This document shows, in pieces, positions 1 to 10,588 of a DNA stretch of 64,000 nt. The DNA comes from Halalkalibacter alkalisediminis (GTDB taxonomy: Bacteria; Bacillota; Bacilli; Bacillales; Bacillaceae_D): the NCBI RefSeq assembly GCF_028610705.1, contig NZ_JAQQWT010000003.1, forward strand, positions 357,412 to 421,411. Direction: 5' to 3'. The notes beneath the pieces are model-generated. The model saw only the letters and a list, made by a program, of their open reading frames with translations. It had not been told where the DNA came from and did not search any database. How positions within the stretch are numbered: the first letter of the stretch is position 1; each line of letters starts with the position of its first letter. The translations under genes and the position numbers were made by a program.

Positions 1-1360
<1,360 letters not shown>

Positions 1361-1449
1361 GATAGAGGGAACTCCTCTCAACCAATCTATAAAATGTTCC
1401 ATCAAAAGAACTTACATCGTCTTTTTTGATAATTTTTTCAGGAACTACT

Positions 1450-1836
1450 TTAAAATAATTGTTTAATTGCAGGAACAAACAAGATTAATCCAATAATAAC
1501 AGCAAATACACAATACACAAACACAGCTGCGGCAGCAATGTCTTTGGCTCTTTTAGCCAGTGGATGAAAATCCTCAGTGACTAAGTCTACAGTTCTTTCT
1601 ACAGCCGTATTCATAATCTCTAAAGAAAACATCCCTGCTATAACTAACAATAAAATCAACCAATGAACGGTTGGTAGGTTTAATAGGTATGCGCATAATA
1701 AAATGACCGCTGCTGCTATTATATGTATTTGCATATTTTGTTCATGTTTGATTACAAACACTAAACCTTGACTGGCATACATGAATGATTTGAGTAATCG
1801 TTTAAACCCTTTTCGATTTCTATCGTGTAAGCCCAT
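1450..1836 (-). CDS. dgkA: undecaprenol kinase / diacylglycerol kinase DgkA family
   Basis: Small integral membrane lipid kinase. In Gram-positive bacteria this family phosphorylates undecaprenol to recycle the cell-wall lipid carrier. The 128-residue protein has three hydrophobic stretches (about 35-55, 58-75, 95-125). The family core SLEIMNTAVERTVDLV carries the catalytic glutamate, and KDIAAAAVFV follows. The start overlaps the end of ybeY by 17 bases, implying coupled translation. The Gram-positive enzymes generally prefer undecaprenol over diacylglycerol, so the first activity is the likelier one; substrate cannot be read from the sequence. Confidence 0.95.
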   Translation of the reverse strand: MGLHDRNRKGFKRLLKSFMYASQGLVFVIKHEQNMQIHIIAAAVILLCAYLLNLPTVHWLILLLVIAGMFSLEIMNTAVERTVDLVTEDFHPLAKRAKDIAAAAVFVYCVFAVIIGLILFVPAIKQLF

Positions 1837-2293
1837 AGTCAGATAAAATGTCCTCTTGCCTTGAGAACATTTCTTTCTCTTCGGCTTCTGTCATATGGTC
1901 ATATCCAAGTAAATGTAGCATACCATGAACAGTTAAAAAACCTAATTCACGCTCAAAAGAATGTTCATACTCTTCTGACTGCGCCTTAATGTGTGCAAGA
2001 GAAATGACGATATCACCTAACATATTTGGCATATCAGGGTCCACAATTACATCTAATTCATCTTCAGCTTGCTCATTTAATGCAAATGAAATAACATCAG
2101 TAGGCTCATTTTTATCTCGGTATTCTAAATTAATTTCTTGAATACGTGCCTCATCTACTATTGTTACTGACACCTCAACCTCTCCAGTCAAACCTTCTTT
2201 TTCTGCCGTTTTTATTATGACGTTCTCGACAAGATCTTGATGCTCTGTCGTTAAGGCATTTGTTTCATCAGTGAAATCAACTGTTACGTTCAT
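1820..2293 (-). CDS. ybeY: rRNA maturation endoribonuclease YbeY
   Basis: Metal-dependent RNase needed for 16S rRNA 3' end maturation and ribosome quality control. The zinc-binding motif HGMLHLLGYDH lies near the carboxyl end, with three histidines in the expected spacing, preceded by LGDIVIS. With the ATG at 2293 (MNVTVDFT) the product is 157 residues, the usual Bacillus YqfG length; AAAGGAG sits eight bases upstream. A longer reading from 2335 lacks a ribosome site and would run further into pgpH. It overlaps the end of pgpH by 17 bases and the start of dgkA by 17. Confidence 0.96.
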   Translation of the reverse strand: MNVTVDFTDETNALTTEHQDLVENVIIKTAEKEGLTGEVEVSVTIVDEARIQEINLEYRDKNEPTDVISFALNEQAEDELDVIVDPDMPNMLGDIVISLAHIKAQSEEYEHSFERELGFLTVHGMLHLLGYDHMTEAEEKEMFSRQEDILSDYGLTR

Positions 2294-4466
2294 CCTTTTT
2301 ATCTCCTTTTCCTTTAGCGTCCTCTGGATATTCAATTCGTTGATGGAAAGTACCTTTTAGTGTTTCACATATAGATACAGCCACTCGGTCCAACTCTTTC
2401 AAAGTCAAATCAGACTCATCAAATTGACCATCTTCAAGTTTATCTTGAATAATTTTTCGTACTAGCGCTTCAATCTTATCGGGAGTAGGCTTTTGAATCG
2501 TTCGCACTGCCGCCTCAACACTATCTGCTATTCCTACAATTGCTGAAACTTTTGTTTGAGCTTTTGGACCTGGGTATCTAAATTGCGATTCAGGTATAGG
2601 CTGTTCCGAGTCTTTATTAGCTTTATGATAAAAATACTTTAACAATGTTGTTCCATGGTGCTGCTCAGCTATATCAATAATTTCCTTTGGCATTTTGTAT
2701 TCTCTAAGCAAATCAGCTCCATCATACGGATGTGCAATGATGATCGTCCTACTTAATTGTGGTGAGATCTTATCATGAGGATTCTCCATTCTCATTTGAT
2801 TTTCAATGAAAAAGTGCGGTCTCTTCGTTTTGCCTAAATCATGATAATAGGATCCAACGCGAGCAAGCAAACCATTCTCACCAATCGACTCACATGCTGC
2901 CTCTGCCAAGTTACCAACAACAACACTGTGGTGATAAGTTCCCGGAGCTTCTACTAGGATTTTACGTAGTAAGGGCTGGTTAGGGCTAGAGAGTTCAATT
3001 AACTTTGATGTTGACAAAATACCGAAGCCCTCTTCAAAAAATGGTAGCAGGCCTATCGTTAAAACCGCAGCCACAAAACCAGAAAGAAAGGCAAAACCAA
3101 TATGCATGCCAATCTCCAACCAGCCACTTTGAACGGTCTTCATAAACAATAATGCAATTACGGCTACCATATTCACAAAGGAAACAAACAGTCCGGCTCG
3201 AAGAATGCGAGAAAGTCGAGTCGATTTACTTAGGAAATAAGCCCCCGCAAATGAACTAAATAAAATATAGAAACCATAACTGAAATGAAAGGTCCCTACT
3301 GTTTCATTATTAAACATAATACTTCCAATGACTGCAAACATGATTCCTGTAAACAAAGCAAGCCTAGTATGAATTAATAAGGTAATAAGCATAGCTCCAA
3401 TCGACACAGGAACAACAAAGCCTATTCCTTGAATTTCTAATCCTTCTAGCATGCTTGTAATCTTCATAATCACAATTGTAACAATAAAGATTAAAGTAAA
3501 CATCAATAAATGACTATTATTCTTTTGAACAGATGTCTGGGCCTCATTTACATAATACGAAAGCATACTTATGATTAATCCAATAAGAAGAGCGAGTCCA
3601 ACATATGGAAACACATTGAAAGAATCATCCAATAGACCAACAATTCTTAGCTGCTCATAAATATCGTGATTAATCATTTCGCCTTCTTTTACAAGAAGCT
3701 GTCCTTCCCTTATTAACACTGGCTCAACGCTTTCTGCAGATTCTTGTCTTAGTTGTTCAGTAGCGTTAGCATCGTAGATATAATTGGGAATAATCGCGAA
3801 CTCAGCTACCTCTTTCATCGCTTCAAGAAGATCATTGCTGACGGTTGAAATGGCAATCTGACTACGGACTTCTTCTTTTGCCTGTAACAGATCTCTAATT
3901 GAAATTCTTTCACTCATAATTTCATGAACAGCGTTACTCGTAGTCTCTCTTGCAATTTGTATTTGTGATTCACTTGCTTGTAAGAATGTTTTTAATGTTT
4001 CATCAGATATATCATTGCTTGTCCTTGGAGTTAACACATCTTTCACAAAATCAATTTGACGATTTAGAACTTCTTCCTCATCTCGATCAGTTTCAGTATT
4101 ATCGCCGAGTTCTTCTTCCTCTGCCTCATCTATGCGAACTTGATTGACTAAGTCAAAAATATCATGCACTTTTCGCACTTGGTTTTGAGCATACTCTCGC
4201 TTCAATTCGTAAACGGGACTTACGTCATCGACAGCAGCACTCCTTCGCTCCTCTGTAGCGGTTTTATGTTCAGCCGTAATCGGAGACCTGATATCTTGTT
4301 CAGCAATCTGCGATAGTTGTACATCCAATTTTTCGGGTATGACGTTGCCTAGTAAGAGAAGATAAAGAAGAATTCCTATCGCAAAAAATAGAATACCTCT
4401 TAAATATTGATGATCACGAACTTGTTTCCACCACTTATGTTGATCAATCGATGATCTTCTTTTCAA
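2277..4466 (-). CDS. pgpH: 7TM-HD cyclic di-AMP phosphodiesterase PgpH
   Basis: Membrane-anchored HD-domain enzyme that hydrolyses the second messenger cyclic di-AMP, linked to osmotic and cell-wall control. In order: an amino-terminal membrane helix, a large outside-facing domain of about 230 residues rich in charged residues, a block of seven hydrophobic segments, and a cytoplasmic HD domain. The metal ligands are visible in YHHSVVVGNLAE and YYHDLGKTKRPHFF. I chose the TTG at 4466 (residues LKRRSS) because GAGGTGA lies six bases upstream. The extended reading from 4487 begins inside that ribosome site. The product is 729 residues, close to Bacillus YqfF. Confidence 0.93.
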   Translation of the reverse strand: MKRRSSIDQHKWWKQVRDHQYLRGILFFAIGILLYLLLLGNVIPEKLDVQLSQIAEQDIRSPITAEHKTATEERRSAAVDDVSPVYELKREYAQNQVRKVHDIFDLVNQVRIDEAEEEELGDNTETDRDEEEVLNRQIDFVKDVLTPRTSNDISDETLKTFLQASESQIQIARETTSNAVHEIMSERISIRDLLQAKEEVRSQIAISTVSNDLLEAMKEVAEFAIIPNYIYDANATEQLRQESAESVEPVLIREGQLLVKEGEMINHDIYEQLRIVGLLDDSFNVFPYVGLALLIGLIISMLSYYVNEAQTSVQKNNSHLLMFTLIFIVTIVIMKITSMLEGLEIQGIGFVVPVSIGAMLITLLIHTRLALFTGIMFAVIGSIMFNNETVGTFHFSYGFYILFSSFAGAYFLSKSTRLSRILRAGLFVSFVNMVAVIALLFMKTVQSGWLEIGMHIGFAFLSGFVAAVLTIGLLPFFEEGFGILSTSKLIELSSPNQPLLRKILVEAPGTYHHSVVVGNLAEAACESIGENGLLARVGSYYHDLGKTKRPHFFIENQMRMENPHDKISPQLSRTIIIAHPYDGADLLREYKMPKEIIDIAEQHHGTTLLKYFYHKANKDSEQPIPESQFRYPGPKAQTKVSAIVGIADSVEAAVRTIQKPTPDKIEALVRKIIQDKLEDGQFDESDLTLKELDRVAVSICETLKGTFHQRIEYPEDAKGKGDKKDERNS

Positions 4467-4509
4467 TTTAATCACCTCACTATCCAATCCAACATTTGTA
4501 TCTATAAAG

Positions 4510-4538
4510 GAAGACCCTCTTTCTAAAAGAGGGTCTTC
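4510..4538. terminator. hairpin between phoH and pgpH
   Basis: Perfect 12-base inverted repeat (4510-4521 with 4527-4538) around a five-base loop, in the gap after phoH. On the minus strand it is followed by only a short T-rich stretch (CTTTATAG), so it may act as a partial terminator or an mRNA-processing stem inside the operon rather than a full stop. Confidence 0.6.
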
Positions 4539-4622
4539 TTATTAACGCCTCTTAGGCAAAGGCTTTCTGATTCAATCGACTTCCTCATTCATCAGCAGAT
4601 TAGCAGGATAGGTGACTCTTTC

Positions 4623-5603
4623 TCACTTTTCTATTTTCTCTTCTTGTTGTTCATAGGCATTTAAAATTTGCTGAACAAGTGTATGCCTTACAACATCAGA
4701 CTGTTGGAGATAAATAAAAGCAAGGTCCTTCACATTTGAAAGAATTTCCATCGCTACTTTCAAACCTGATTTTTTTCCTCGTGGTAAATCGATTTGAGTT
4801 AAATCTCCATTAATGACCATTTTTGAGCCAAAACCAAGCCTCGTTATGAACATTTTCATTTGTTCCTTAGTTGTATTTTGTGCTTCATCAAGTATGACAA
4901 AAGCATCATCTAAAGTTCGCCCACGCATATACGCTAAAGGTGCTACTTCTATCGTTCCACGTTCCATTAAACGCGCTGTCTGCTCCATCCCTAAGACATC
5001 ATGAAGGGCATCGTATAATGGACGTAGATAAGGATCTACTTTTTCTTTTAGATCACCAGGTAAGAAACCAAGACTTTCACCTGCTTCGACTGCCGGCCGA
5101 GTTAGAACAATTCGTTTCACTTGACCTTCTTTTAAGGCCGTTACTGCCATGACAACAGCTAAGTAGGTTTTCCCTGTACCTGCTGGACCGATACCAAAAA
5201 CCATATCTTTTTTCCTGAGAGCCGACACATAATGACGTTGCCCCAAAGTCTTAGCGATAATTGGTTTCCCCTTAACATTTGTCGCAATTTTTTCATCATA
5301 AAGTTCTAATAATTCTTCAAGCCGATCATTCTCTGCTAATTGAACAGCGTAAACCACATCACGCTCTGATATGGTTATACCTTTCCGGATTAACTGTATT
5401 AAGGCAGCAATAACATTGCCAACGATTTCTGTCTTTGGGGTATCTCCAGTAACTTGTACCTCTTCACCTCGTGTTACAAGCGTTACTCCTAGTTGTTCTT
5501 CCATTCGCTTAAGGTGTCTGTCATGAGGTCCAATAAGTGCTTGTGTCTCATTGGCACTCTTGACTTCTAGCTGTATCGTTTTAGTTTCTGTCAATAGACT
5601 CAA
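4623..5603 (-). CDS. phoH: PhoH-like ATPase
   Basis: Cytoplasmic P-loop ATPase of the PhoH/YbeZ family, functionally tied to YbeY and RNA metabolism. At 326 residues it has an amino-terminal KH-like RNA-binding part (about 10-75) and a helicase-like ATPase core. Walker A GPAGTGKT is at residues 139-146, and Walker B is the VILDEAQNTT stretch near residue 240. The start overlaps the end of yqfD by four bases, so translation is coupled. The gene order yqfD-phoH-pgpH-ybeY is the conserved Bacillus one and supports the RNA-related role. Confidence 0.95.
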   Translation of the reverse strand: MSLLTETKTIQLEVKSANETQALIGPHDRHLKRMEEQLGVTLVTRGEEVQVTGDTPKTEIVGNVIAALIQLIRKGITISERDVVYAVQLAENDRLEELLELYDEKIATNVKGKPIIAKTLGQRHYVSALRKKDMVFGIGPAGTGKTYLAVVMAVTALKEGQVKRIVLTRPAVEAGESLGFLPGDLKEKVDPYLRPLYDALHDVLGMEQTARLMERGTIEVAPLAYMRGRTLDDAFVILDEAQNTTKEQMKMFITRLGFGSKMVINGDLTQIDLPRGKKSGLKVAMEILSNVKDLAFIYLQQSDVVRHTLVQQILNAYEQQEEKIEK

Positions 5604-6799
5604 TCTCCTTGAATAATCGGTTGCTCCGATGTAATATCTTCTATTACTTGGTAATGTATCCTTAAGTTAACTTTACCATTCTCCACGTCTTCGTGCAAAA
5701 CTTTTTCGCCAATGATTTCTGCGTCTAAAGGCAAATGCCTTTGTAAATCGACACGAGCTCTCTCTCTAGCTGCTCTCACTGCATCTTCTTTTGTATACGT
5801 ACGATTGAATTTCGAAGTTTCAAGAAATTCTATTCGTTTATAACTAACGGGTATTGACCAGTTAATGAATCGAAATGGACGTTCATGCTCAAACTCTGTA
5901 TATTCTGAGAATTCAACTTTACCTAATCCCCAAACCGGAAGATCAAATCCTAAAAATGATAGATAGTGCTTTTCTTTCTTTTCACCAGTCAGTGTTGTAA
6001 ATAAAGTATCTAGAGGCACAGACACATCAGACTTGTACCAAATTTCCCCTAACACGACCGCCTGCGCTGGCACTAACTGTTTTTCGTCATCTTCGGCATC
6101 TTTCTTCCCAATATAACCTGAGACAAGCCTTTCTCCCTTGCGAACAAAATCATTTGGTTTCACTTCAGCTTGCCCATGTTCTACAAAGATCTTATGAATA
6201 ATAGCTTTTTTCGTCGCAATAAGATGTCTAGGGCTATAGCGTTCAGCTTCTTCTGGTAACTGTTGTTCGACAACTTCAAATTCAAAGGTCGTCCCTTTTT
6301 GACGCACCCCCACCCACGTTGCCCCCTGAACCAACTCGGTGACATCCCGTTGAATTAACTCTACACTCGGTAATGAAAATTGAAAAGTCCCTCTCTTTAT
6401 CCCCATCTCAGTTACTACTTGTCTAAGTTCATGCTCCACCTGTGGAGAGGCCCCTTTGATTTCAACCTTCCAGACCATGTTTGATAAGACGAACATGACC
6501 GCTAAGAAGGCAACAATGCCAACTAAAAAACCAGAGCGTTTCATGAAGCGTTTGAGCAGGAATGGTAATCCACTCCGTTGTACAAATGACACCTTACAGT
6601 TGGTCAACTTAAGTAAGGGACGAATTCGCTTAGCGTCTTCTACGTCCATATAACAAACAATTCTTCGCTCACCTATTCGTTTAATTTGCCAAATGCTAAA
6701 ATCATGTTCAATACATCTATTCAAAAAGCGCTCTGGATAATCTCCGTCAATTCTCACTCGTACATAACCGTTAATATGGTTAGTCCAATTATTATTCAT
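5600..6799 (-). CDS. yqfD: sporulation protein YqfD
   Basis: Mother-cell sporulation protein of the YqfD family, a partner of YqfC needed for efficient sporulation. The 399-residue protein matches the usual length. An amino-terminal soluble part includes RCIEHDFSIWQIKRIG. One strong membrane segment is at about 90-110 (GFLVGIVAFLAVMFVLSNMV). A carboxyl domain with VRKGERLVSGYIGKK follows. The ATG at 6799 follows AAGGGGG at a rather long distance of about 12 bases; no better start is visible. It sits 54 bases after yqfC and overlaps phoH by four bases. The molecular function is not known. Confidence 0.93.
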   Translation of the reverse strand: MNNNWTNHINGYVRVRIDGDYPERFLNRCIEHDFSIWQIKRIGERRIVCYMDVEDAKRIRPLLKLTNCKVSFVQRSGLPFLLKRFMKRSGFLVGIVAFLAVMFVLSNMVWKVEIKGASPQVEHELRQVVTEMGIKRGTFQFSLPSVELIQRDVTELVQGATWVGVRQKGTTFEFEVVEQQLPEEAERYSPRHLIATKKAIIHKIFVEHGQAEVKPNDFVRKGERLVSGYIGKKDAEDDEKQLVPAQAVVLGEIWYKSDVSVPLDTLFTTLTGEKKEKHYLSFLGFDLPVWGLGKVEFSEYTEFEHERPFRFINWSIPVSYKRIEFLETSKFNRTYTKEDAVRAARERARVDLQRHLPLDAEIIGEKVLHEDVENGKVNLRIHYQVIEDITSEQPIIQGD

Positions 6800-6853
6800 T
6801 TATAGTTTTTCCCCCTTCTGAGCTTGCGTATACCCTGTACTAGAGCCTATTAG

Positions 6854-7147
6854 CTAAGTACCTTTTTCCTCCTCTATAAACAGAACTTGATCGATCCGTC
6901 CTTCAAGTAGAAGTTCTTCAGGTAAAATCGTTTTTATAACAAAGTTATCACCTTTTATTAATAGTTGACCCTGCTTCAATAACAAGCGGAGCTCTTGGTT
7001 TGAAAATCGTAAAACACCGCGATGGTTTTCAATATAAATATGTAACTGGCCAATCATGGTAATTCGCGGTAGGTCCATCATGACATCTGCAGGAAGCTGC
7101 ATCTGCTTTGTCACCCAGTTCTTCATTTGTTGTCTCATCTTCTTCAT
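6854..7147 (-). CDS. yqfC: sporulation protein YqfC
   Basis: Small (97 residue) sporulation protein of the YqfC family, in the same transcript as yqfD. The family core LPRITMIGQLHIYIENHRG is visible, followed by the predicted beta-strand-rich LLIKGDNFVIKTI. No membrane segment is present. The start follows AGGAAGGGGG. In Bacillus this pair is transcribed by the mother-cell factor sigma-E. A terminator at 7309-7344 separates it from the floA operon upstream, so it should have its own promoter in the 160-base gap, but I could not identify a convincing one. Confidence 0.92.
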   Translation of the reverse strand: MKKMRQQMKNWVTKQMQLPADVMMDLPRITMIGQLHIYIENHRGVLRFSNQELRLLLKQGQLLIKGDNFVIKTILPEELLLEGRIDQVLFIEEEKGT

Positions 7148-7308
7148 GTGCGAACCCCCTTCCTCTAATCTTTATGATCGTTTTTTCCTCGATATCACAA
7201 TGAATCCTCTATAAACTGTAAAATATTGATCTACCTTCACTTAGAGGTATAGGTAGATTGTACTAGGTTGACTCTCTCTGGATACTCACCATGAAGTAGC
7301 GTAAATAC

Positions 7309-7344
7309 AAAAAAAGAAGCAGTACCGTATAGGTACTGCTTCTT
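7309..7344 (-). terminator. rho-independent terminator after the floA operon
   Basis: A 13-base perfect stem (7314-7326 with 7332-7344), five-base loop, then a run of seven T on the minus strand. It lies just after the stop of the yqfB-position gene and ends the nfeD-floA transcript. Confidence 0.9.
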
Positions 7345-7354
7345 GACGTCATTG

Positions 7355-7882
7355 TTAGCGCTTTTTCATAAACGTGGGATGAGGCTGTCGTGATCTCGGC
7401 CTCCCTAAGACCTCTGCCCAAACAACTGCCTTCATCGCTTCTTTATTAGATAAATGATTTAAGTGAAGATCTAGCTTATCTTTTTTCTCCAAAAGATCTA
7501 CCGTTTCTTTTCGAATTTCCCTGTTTTTTCTTGAAGAAACTTCTCTTTTGCGTTGCATCTCTTCATATTGATTTTGGAGTTCTTGCTGTCGACTTACTAT
7601 ACCTTCTTCAAAAGAGGCCTGTTGCGTTGTTTCTACTCGTGTAGAAGCACGTTTCTCCGTTGGTTCCGGCTCTATTTCTTCTTGTTTAAAAATTTCACGC
7701 CAATCAACTGTTTCCTGTTGCTGTTGTGGTTGACCCGCACGTTGCGGGCGATTTTGCCGTTGCTCTTGCTGCTGTTGACCAGCACCTGCCAAGCGTCCAA
7801 ACATACTAATTAACCCACCGATTACCACAGCTACAAAGATAAAGTTATTTGCGATCAAATCAAATATTTGCTCTAATGTCAA
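7355..7882 (-). CDS. glutamine-rich membrane-anchored protein in the yqfB position
   Basis: I do not recognise a family for this 175-residue protein. It has one amino-terminal hydrophobic segment (about 10-30, FIFVAVVIGGLISMFG), then a disordered, glutamine- and proline-rich linker. A highly charged helical region follows that could form a coiled coil (about 100-150), then a basic tail. The TTG at 7882 lies eight bases after AGGAGG; a TTG two codons earlier overlaps that site. It is the third gene of the sigma-W-type operon and holds the place of Bacillus yqfB, but is much longer and low-complexity. A scaffold or FloA partner role is only a guess. Confidence 0.75.
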   Translation of the reverse strand: MTLEQIFDLIANNFIFVAVVIGGLISMFGRLAGAGQQQQEQRQNRPQRAGQPQQQQETVDWREIFKQEEIEPEPTEKRASTRVETTQQASFEEGIVSRQQELQNQYEEMQRKREVSSRKNREIRKETVDLLEKKDKLDLHLNHLSNKEAMKAVVWAEVLGRPRSRQPHPTFMKKR

Positions 7883-7921
7883 AGACAATTCCTCCTTTCA
7901 ATACTTGGAAAGGATTCATGA

Positions 7922-8923
7922 TTAATCACGCTTCGGACTATTTGAATCTCCATCAGTAGCTTTACTTATGGAACCACGCATATCCGTGTCAGCCATTACA
8001 TTTTGATAGTTCATATAATCCATTACACCCATGTGACCTTGACGTAGGGCTTCAGAAAGCGCCATTGGTACTTCCGCTTCTGCTTCCACTACCTTCGCAC
8101 GCATTTCTTCGACTTTCGCTTTCATCTCTTGTTCTTTCGCTACAGCCATCGCACGACGCTCTTCCGCTTTCGCTTGAGCAATCTTCTTGTCTGCTTCAGC
8201 TTGGTCAGTTTGAAGTTCCGCACCGATGTTCTTACCGATATCAATATCAGCAATATCAATCGAAAGAATCTCAAAAGCTGTACCTGCATCTAACCCTTTT
8301 GAAAGAACCGTTTGTGAAATCATATCTGGGTTTTCTAGTACTTTCTTATGATTGTTAGCTGAACCAATCGTTGAAACAATCCCTTCCCCTACACGAGCAA
8401 TAACGGTATCTTCTCCCGCACCCCCGACTAGACGATCAATGTTTGCACGAACTGTGATACGTGCTTTTGCCTTCACTTCAATCCCGTCCATTGCTACACC
8501 AGCGATAAACGGTGTTTCAATTACTTTCGGGTTAACACTCATTTGAACAGCCTCTAATACATCACGACCCGCTAAATCAATCGCCGCTGCACGCTCAAAG
8601 CTTAAATCAATGTTCGCACGTTGTGCTGCAATTAATGCATTAACAACACGGTCTACATTACCACCTGCAAGGTAATGTCCCTCTAACTTTGATGTACTTA
8701 AATCAAGACCCGCTTTCACTGCTTTAATTAATGGATTTACAACACGCGCCGGAATTACACGACGTAATCTCATCCCCACTAATTCAAATATTCCAATCCT
8801 TACTCCAGCCGCTAAAGCTGAAATCCAAAGCATCACTGGAACAAACGTAAATAATACGGCAAGTAAAATTAATAAAACTGCAAGACCAATCAATAGACCG
8901 ATACTACCAGGATCTAATGTCAT
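7922..8923 (-). CDS. floA: flotillin-like protein FloA
   Basis: Scaffold protein of functional membrane microdomains. The 333-residue protein begins with a hydrophobic hairpin (about 8-40) that inserts in the membrane from the inside. A band-7/SPFH-like domain follows, with [20 protein letters not shown] and [13 protein letters not shown]. An alanine/glutamate-rich coiled coil comes next (about 245-295), then a short polar tail. The start follows AGAGGAGG. It lies 18 bases after nfeD, and the shared sigma-W promoter suggests induction by envelope stress and antimicrobial compounds, as known for Bacillus yqeZ-yqfA. Confidence 0.95.
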   Translation of the reverse strand: MTLDPGSIGLLIGLAVLLILLAVLFTFVPVMLWISALAAGVRIGIFELVGMRLRRVIPARVVNPLIKAVKAGLDLSTSKLEGHYLAGGNVDRVVNALIAAQRANIDLSFERAAAIDLAGRDVLEAVQMSVNPKVIETPFIAGVAMDGIEVKAKARITVRANIDRLVGGAGEDTVIARVGEGIVSTIGSANNHKKVLENPDMISQTVLSKGLDAGTAFEILSIDIADIDIGKNIGAELQTDQAEADKKIAQAKAEERRAMAVAKEQEMKAKVEEMRAKVVEAEAEVPMALSEALRQGHMGVMDYMNYQNVMADTDMRGSISKATDGDSNSPKRD

Positions 8924-8941
8924 AAATAATTCCTCCTCTAA

Positions 8942-10285
8942 TTAGTTTTCTTTCACTTCTCTTACGACAATACGTGAGCCCGCTGTATACACAACCTCGA
9001 CATTCTTTCCCTGTCCAATATATCCTCCCTCAGAGACAACGTCAAGGCGTTCATTTCCAAACACCACAGACCCAGAAGGGCGGAGAGGGGTTAACGTTTC
9101 GCCAATTTGACCAATTAATTCTTTCCTTGTTGCATTCGAGATATAACCTTTCTCTGTGCTTGTTGAATCGGTATGAATAATTTTTCGCATTGGTCCACGC
9201 TGGCCAAAATAACGAAAAATCAAAATAGCCACAACCGTAGTAATTACAAGTGCTATCGCAATATATATCAACATGGAAGCTGTTGAGAAAGAAGCAAGAA
9301 GCATCCCTGCAATAACGGCTGCTATACCAAGCAAACCGAATATACCAAAACCTGGGACAAATATTTCTATCATAATTAGTAAGAATCCGACAATAAATAA
9401 AATCATCGACTCCCAACCTGCAAAACCTGCAAACATATGCCCAAAGAAAAATAGCAGCAAAGCAGATATTCCCATTAAGCCCGGAATGCCAAATCCAGGT
9501 GAGTAAAGCTCAAGAACGAGCCCTAAACTTCCAATGGATAACAAAATGGGAATCACAACCGGATGAGTGACAAATCTTGCAATTTGTTCGGAAAAGCTGA
9601 CTTCCATCTCTCTTTCAACAGCATTCTCAAGCCCTAAATACTCGAGAAGCTCCGCGCGATTGGATGCGACCGCTTCTGCATAACCTACTTGTAGCGCCTG
9701 TTGTGACGTAAGTGTAAGCAAATCCCCTTCAGGAGCTCCAAGTTCAGGTAAATCAATTCTATTATCTGCCATCGCTAGAGCATATTGCGGATCACGATTA
9801 TTTAACTCAGCCGCACTTCTCATCTCAGATAGCCAATAGGATTGAGTTTTATCTTCAGCCGCATTTCCTGCTCCATCAATCACAGCAGCAGAACCCATTG
9901 TCGCTCCTGGTGTCATCACAATTTCATCTGTATTCAGAGCGATATACGCACCTGCCGAAATCGCTTTGCTTTTGACAAAGGTAATCACTTTAATTTCGGT
10001 TTCTTGAATCAGTGTAGCGATATTACCAGCCGCATCCACCGCTCCACCTGGCGTATCCATCTCTAATACAATATGTGTAGCACCTTCTTCGACTGCTGTT
10101 GCGAACGAGCGAGCCATAAAGGCTTCTAGTCCTCTTTCAACCGTTTGTTCAACTGGAATATAATAAACAAGCGGTTCCTCTGTATGTGCTCTCTCGCTAT
10201 GTACAAGAGACTGAATGGGTATTAACAAAGCAGCTAAAATAAGAAATGCAAAAGAGAACATTAATCTTCGACGTCTTGTTGCCAT
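8942..10285 (-). CDS. nfeD: NfeD family membrane protease-like protein (YqeZ)
   Basis: Long-form NfeD protein. In order: a signal/anchor segment (about 5-25), an outside ClpP-class serine protease-like domain with EMDTPGGAVDAA and the nucleophile region SKAISAGAYIAL, several membrane helices (about 235-365), and a carboxyl OB-fold (GEVGEAL-like region, here IGQIGETLTPLRPSG). NfeD proteins pair with flotillin-type proteins, and floA follows directly. The ATG at 10285 has GGGGAGG upstream. A longer reading to 10330 is excluded because it would cover the promoter at 10321-10346. The product is 447 residues. Confidence 0.95.
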   Translation of the reverse strand: MATRRRRLMFSFAFLILAALLIPIQSLVHSERAHTEEPLVYYIPVEQTVERGLEAFMARSFATAVEEGATHIVLEMDTPGGAVDAAGNIATLIQETEIKVITFVKSKAISAGAYIALNTDEIVMTPGATMGSAAVIDGAGNAAEDKTQSYWLSEMRSAAELNNRDPQYALAMADNRIDLPELGAPEGDLLTLTSQQALQVGYAEAVASNRAELLEYLGLENAVEREMEVSFSEQIARFVTHPVVIPILLSIGSLGLVLELYSPGFGIPGLMGISALLLFFFGHMFAGFAGWESMILFIVGFLLIMIEIFVPGFGIFGLLGIAAVIAGMLLASFSTASMLIYIAIALVITTVVAILIFRYFGQRGPMRKIIHTDSTSTEKGYISNATRKELIGQIGETLTPLRPSGSVVFGNERLDVVSEGGYIGQGKNVEVVYTAGSRIVVREVKEN

Positions 10286-10320
10286 ACAAACCCTCCCCTC
10301 TTTATTGTCATATTTACCTT

Positions 10321-10346
10321 TACGAACCAAACTTCAAATAGTTTCA
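10321..10346 (-). promoter_or_regulatory. sigma-W promoter of the nfeD-floA operon
   Basis: Reading the minus strand, TGAAAC (10346-10341) is followed by exactly 16 bases and then CGTA (10324-10321). That is the sigma-W consensus with its canonical spacing. It is about 36 bases before the nfeD start. The same operon in Bacillus subtilis (yqeZ-yqfA-yqfB) is a known sigma-W target. Confidence 0.88.
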
Positions 10347-10536
10347 TTTTTTCATGAAAACTTTTTATCTTAGTTTTACCAATTCTTATAAATCATATCA
10401 TGAGAATGTACCGAACTCTAGTGAAGTGAACACAAACAACAGTGTTCTAACCTTACACGTATTTATTAACTAGAATAAAGCAGCTAACATGCTCATGTCA
10501 TGAAATAATGCGTTATATAATAGCGATCATCTATAC

Positions 10537-10580
10537 AAAAAAAAAAACGTCTCAACTCTTTAATTTAAGAGATGAGACGT
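10537..10580 (-). terminator. rho-independent terminator after yqeY
   Basis: Stem of 14 positions with one mismatch (10547-10560 with 10567-10580) and a six-base loop, followed on the minus strand by an uninterrupted run of about 11 T. It ends the rpsU-yqeY transcript. In the rest of the gap between nfeD and yqeY I see only the sigma-W promoter. Confidence 0.92.
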
Positions 10581-10588
10581 GTGTGTCA

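Noticed and set aside
7168-7197. Possible sigma-E promoter before yqfC (TGATATC, 14 bases, CATAAAGA on the minus strand)
   Set aside because: The predicted transcript start would fall inside the yqfC ribosome site, so I do not accept it although yqfC is a sigma-E gene in Bacillus.
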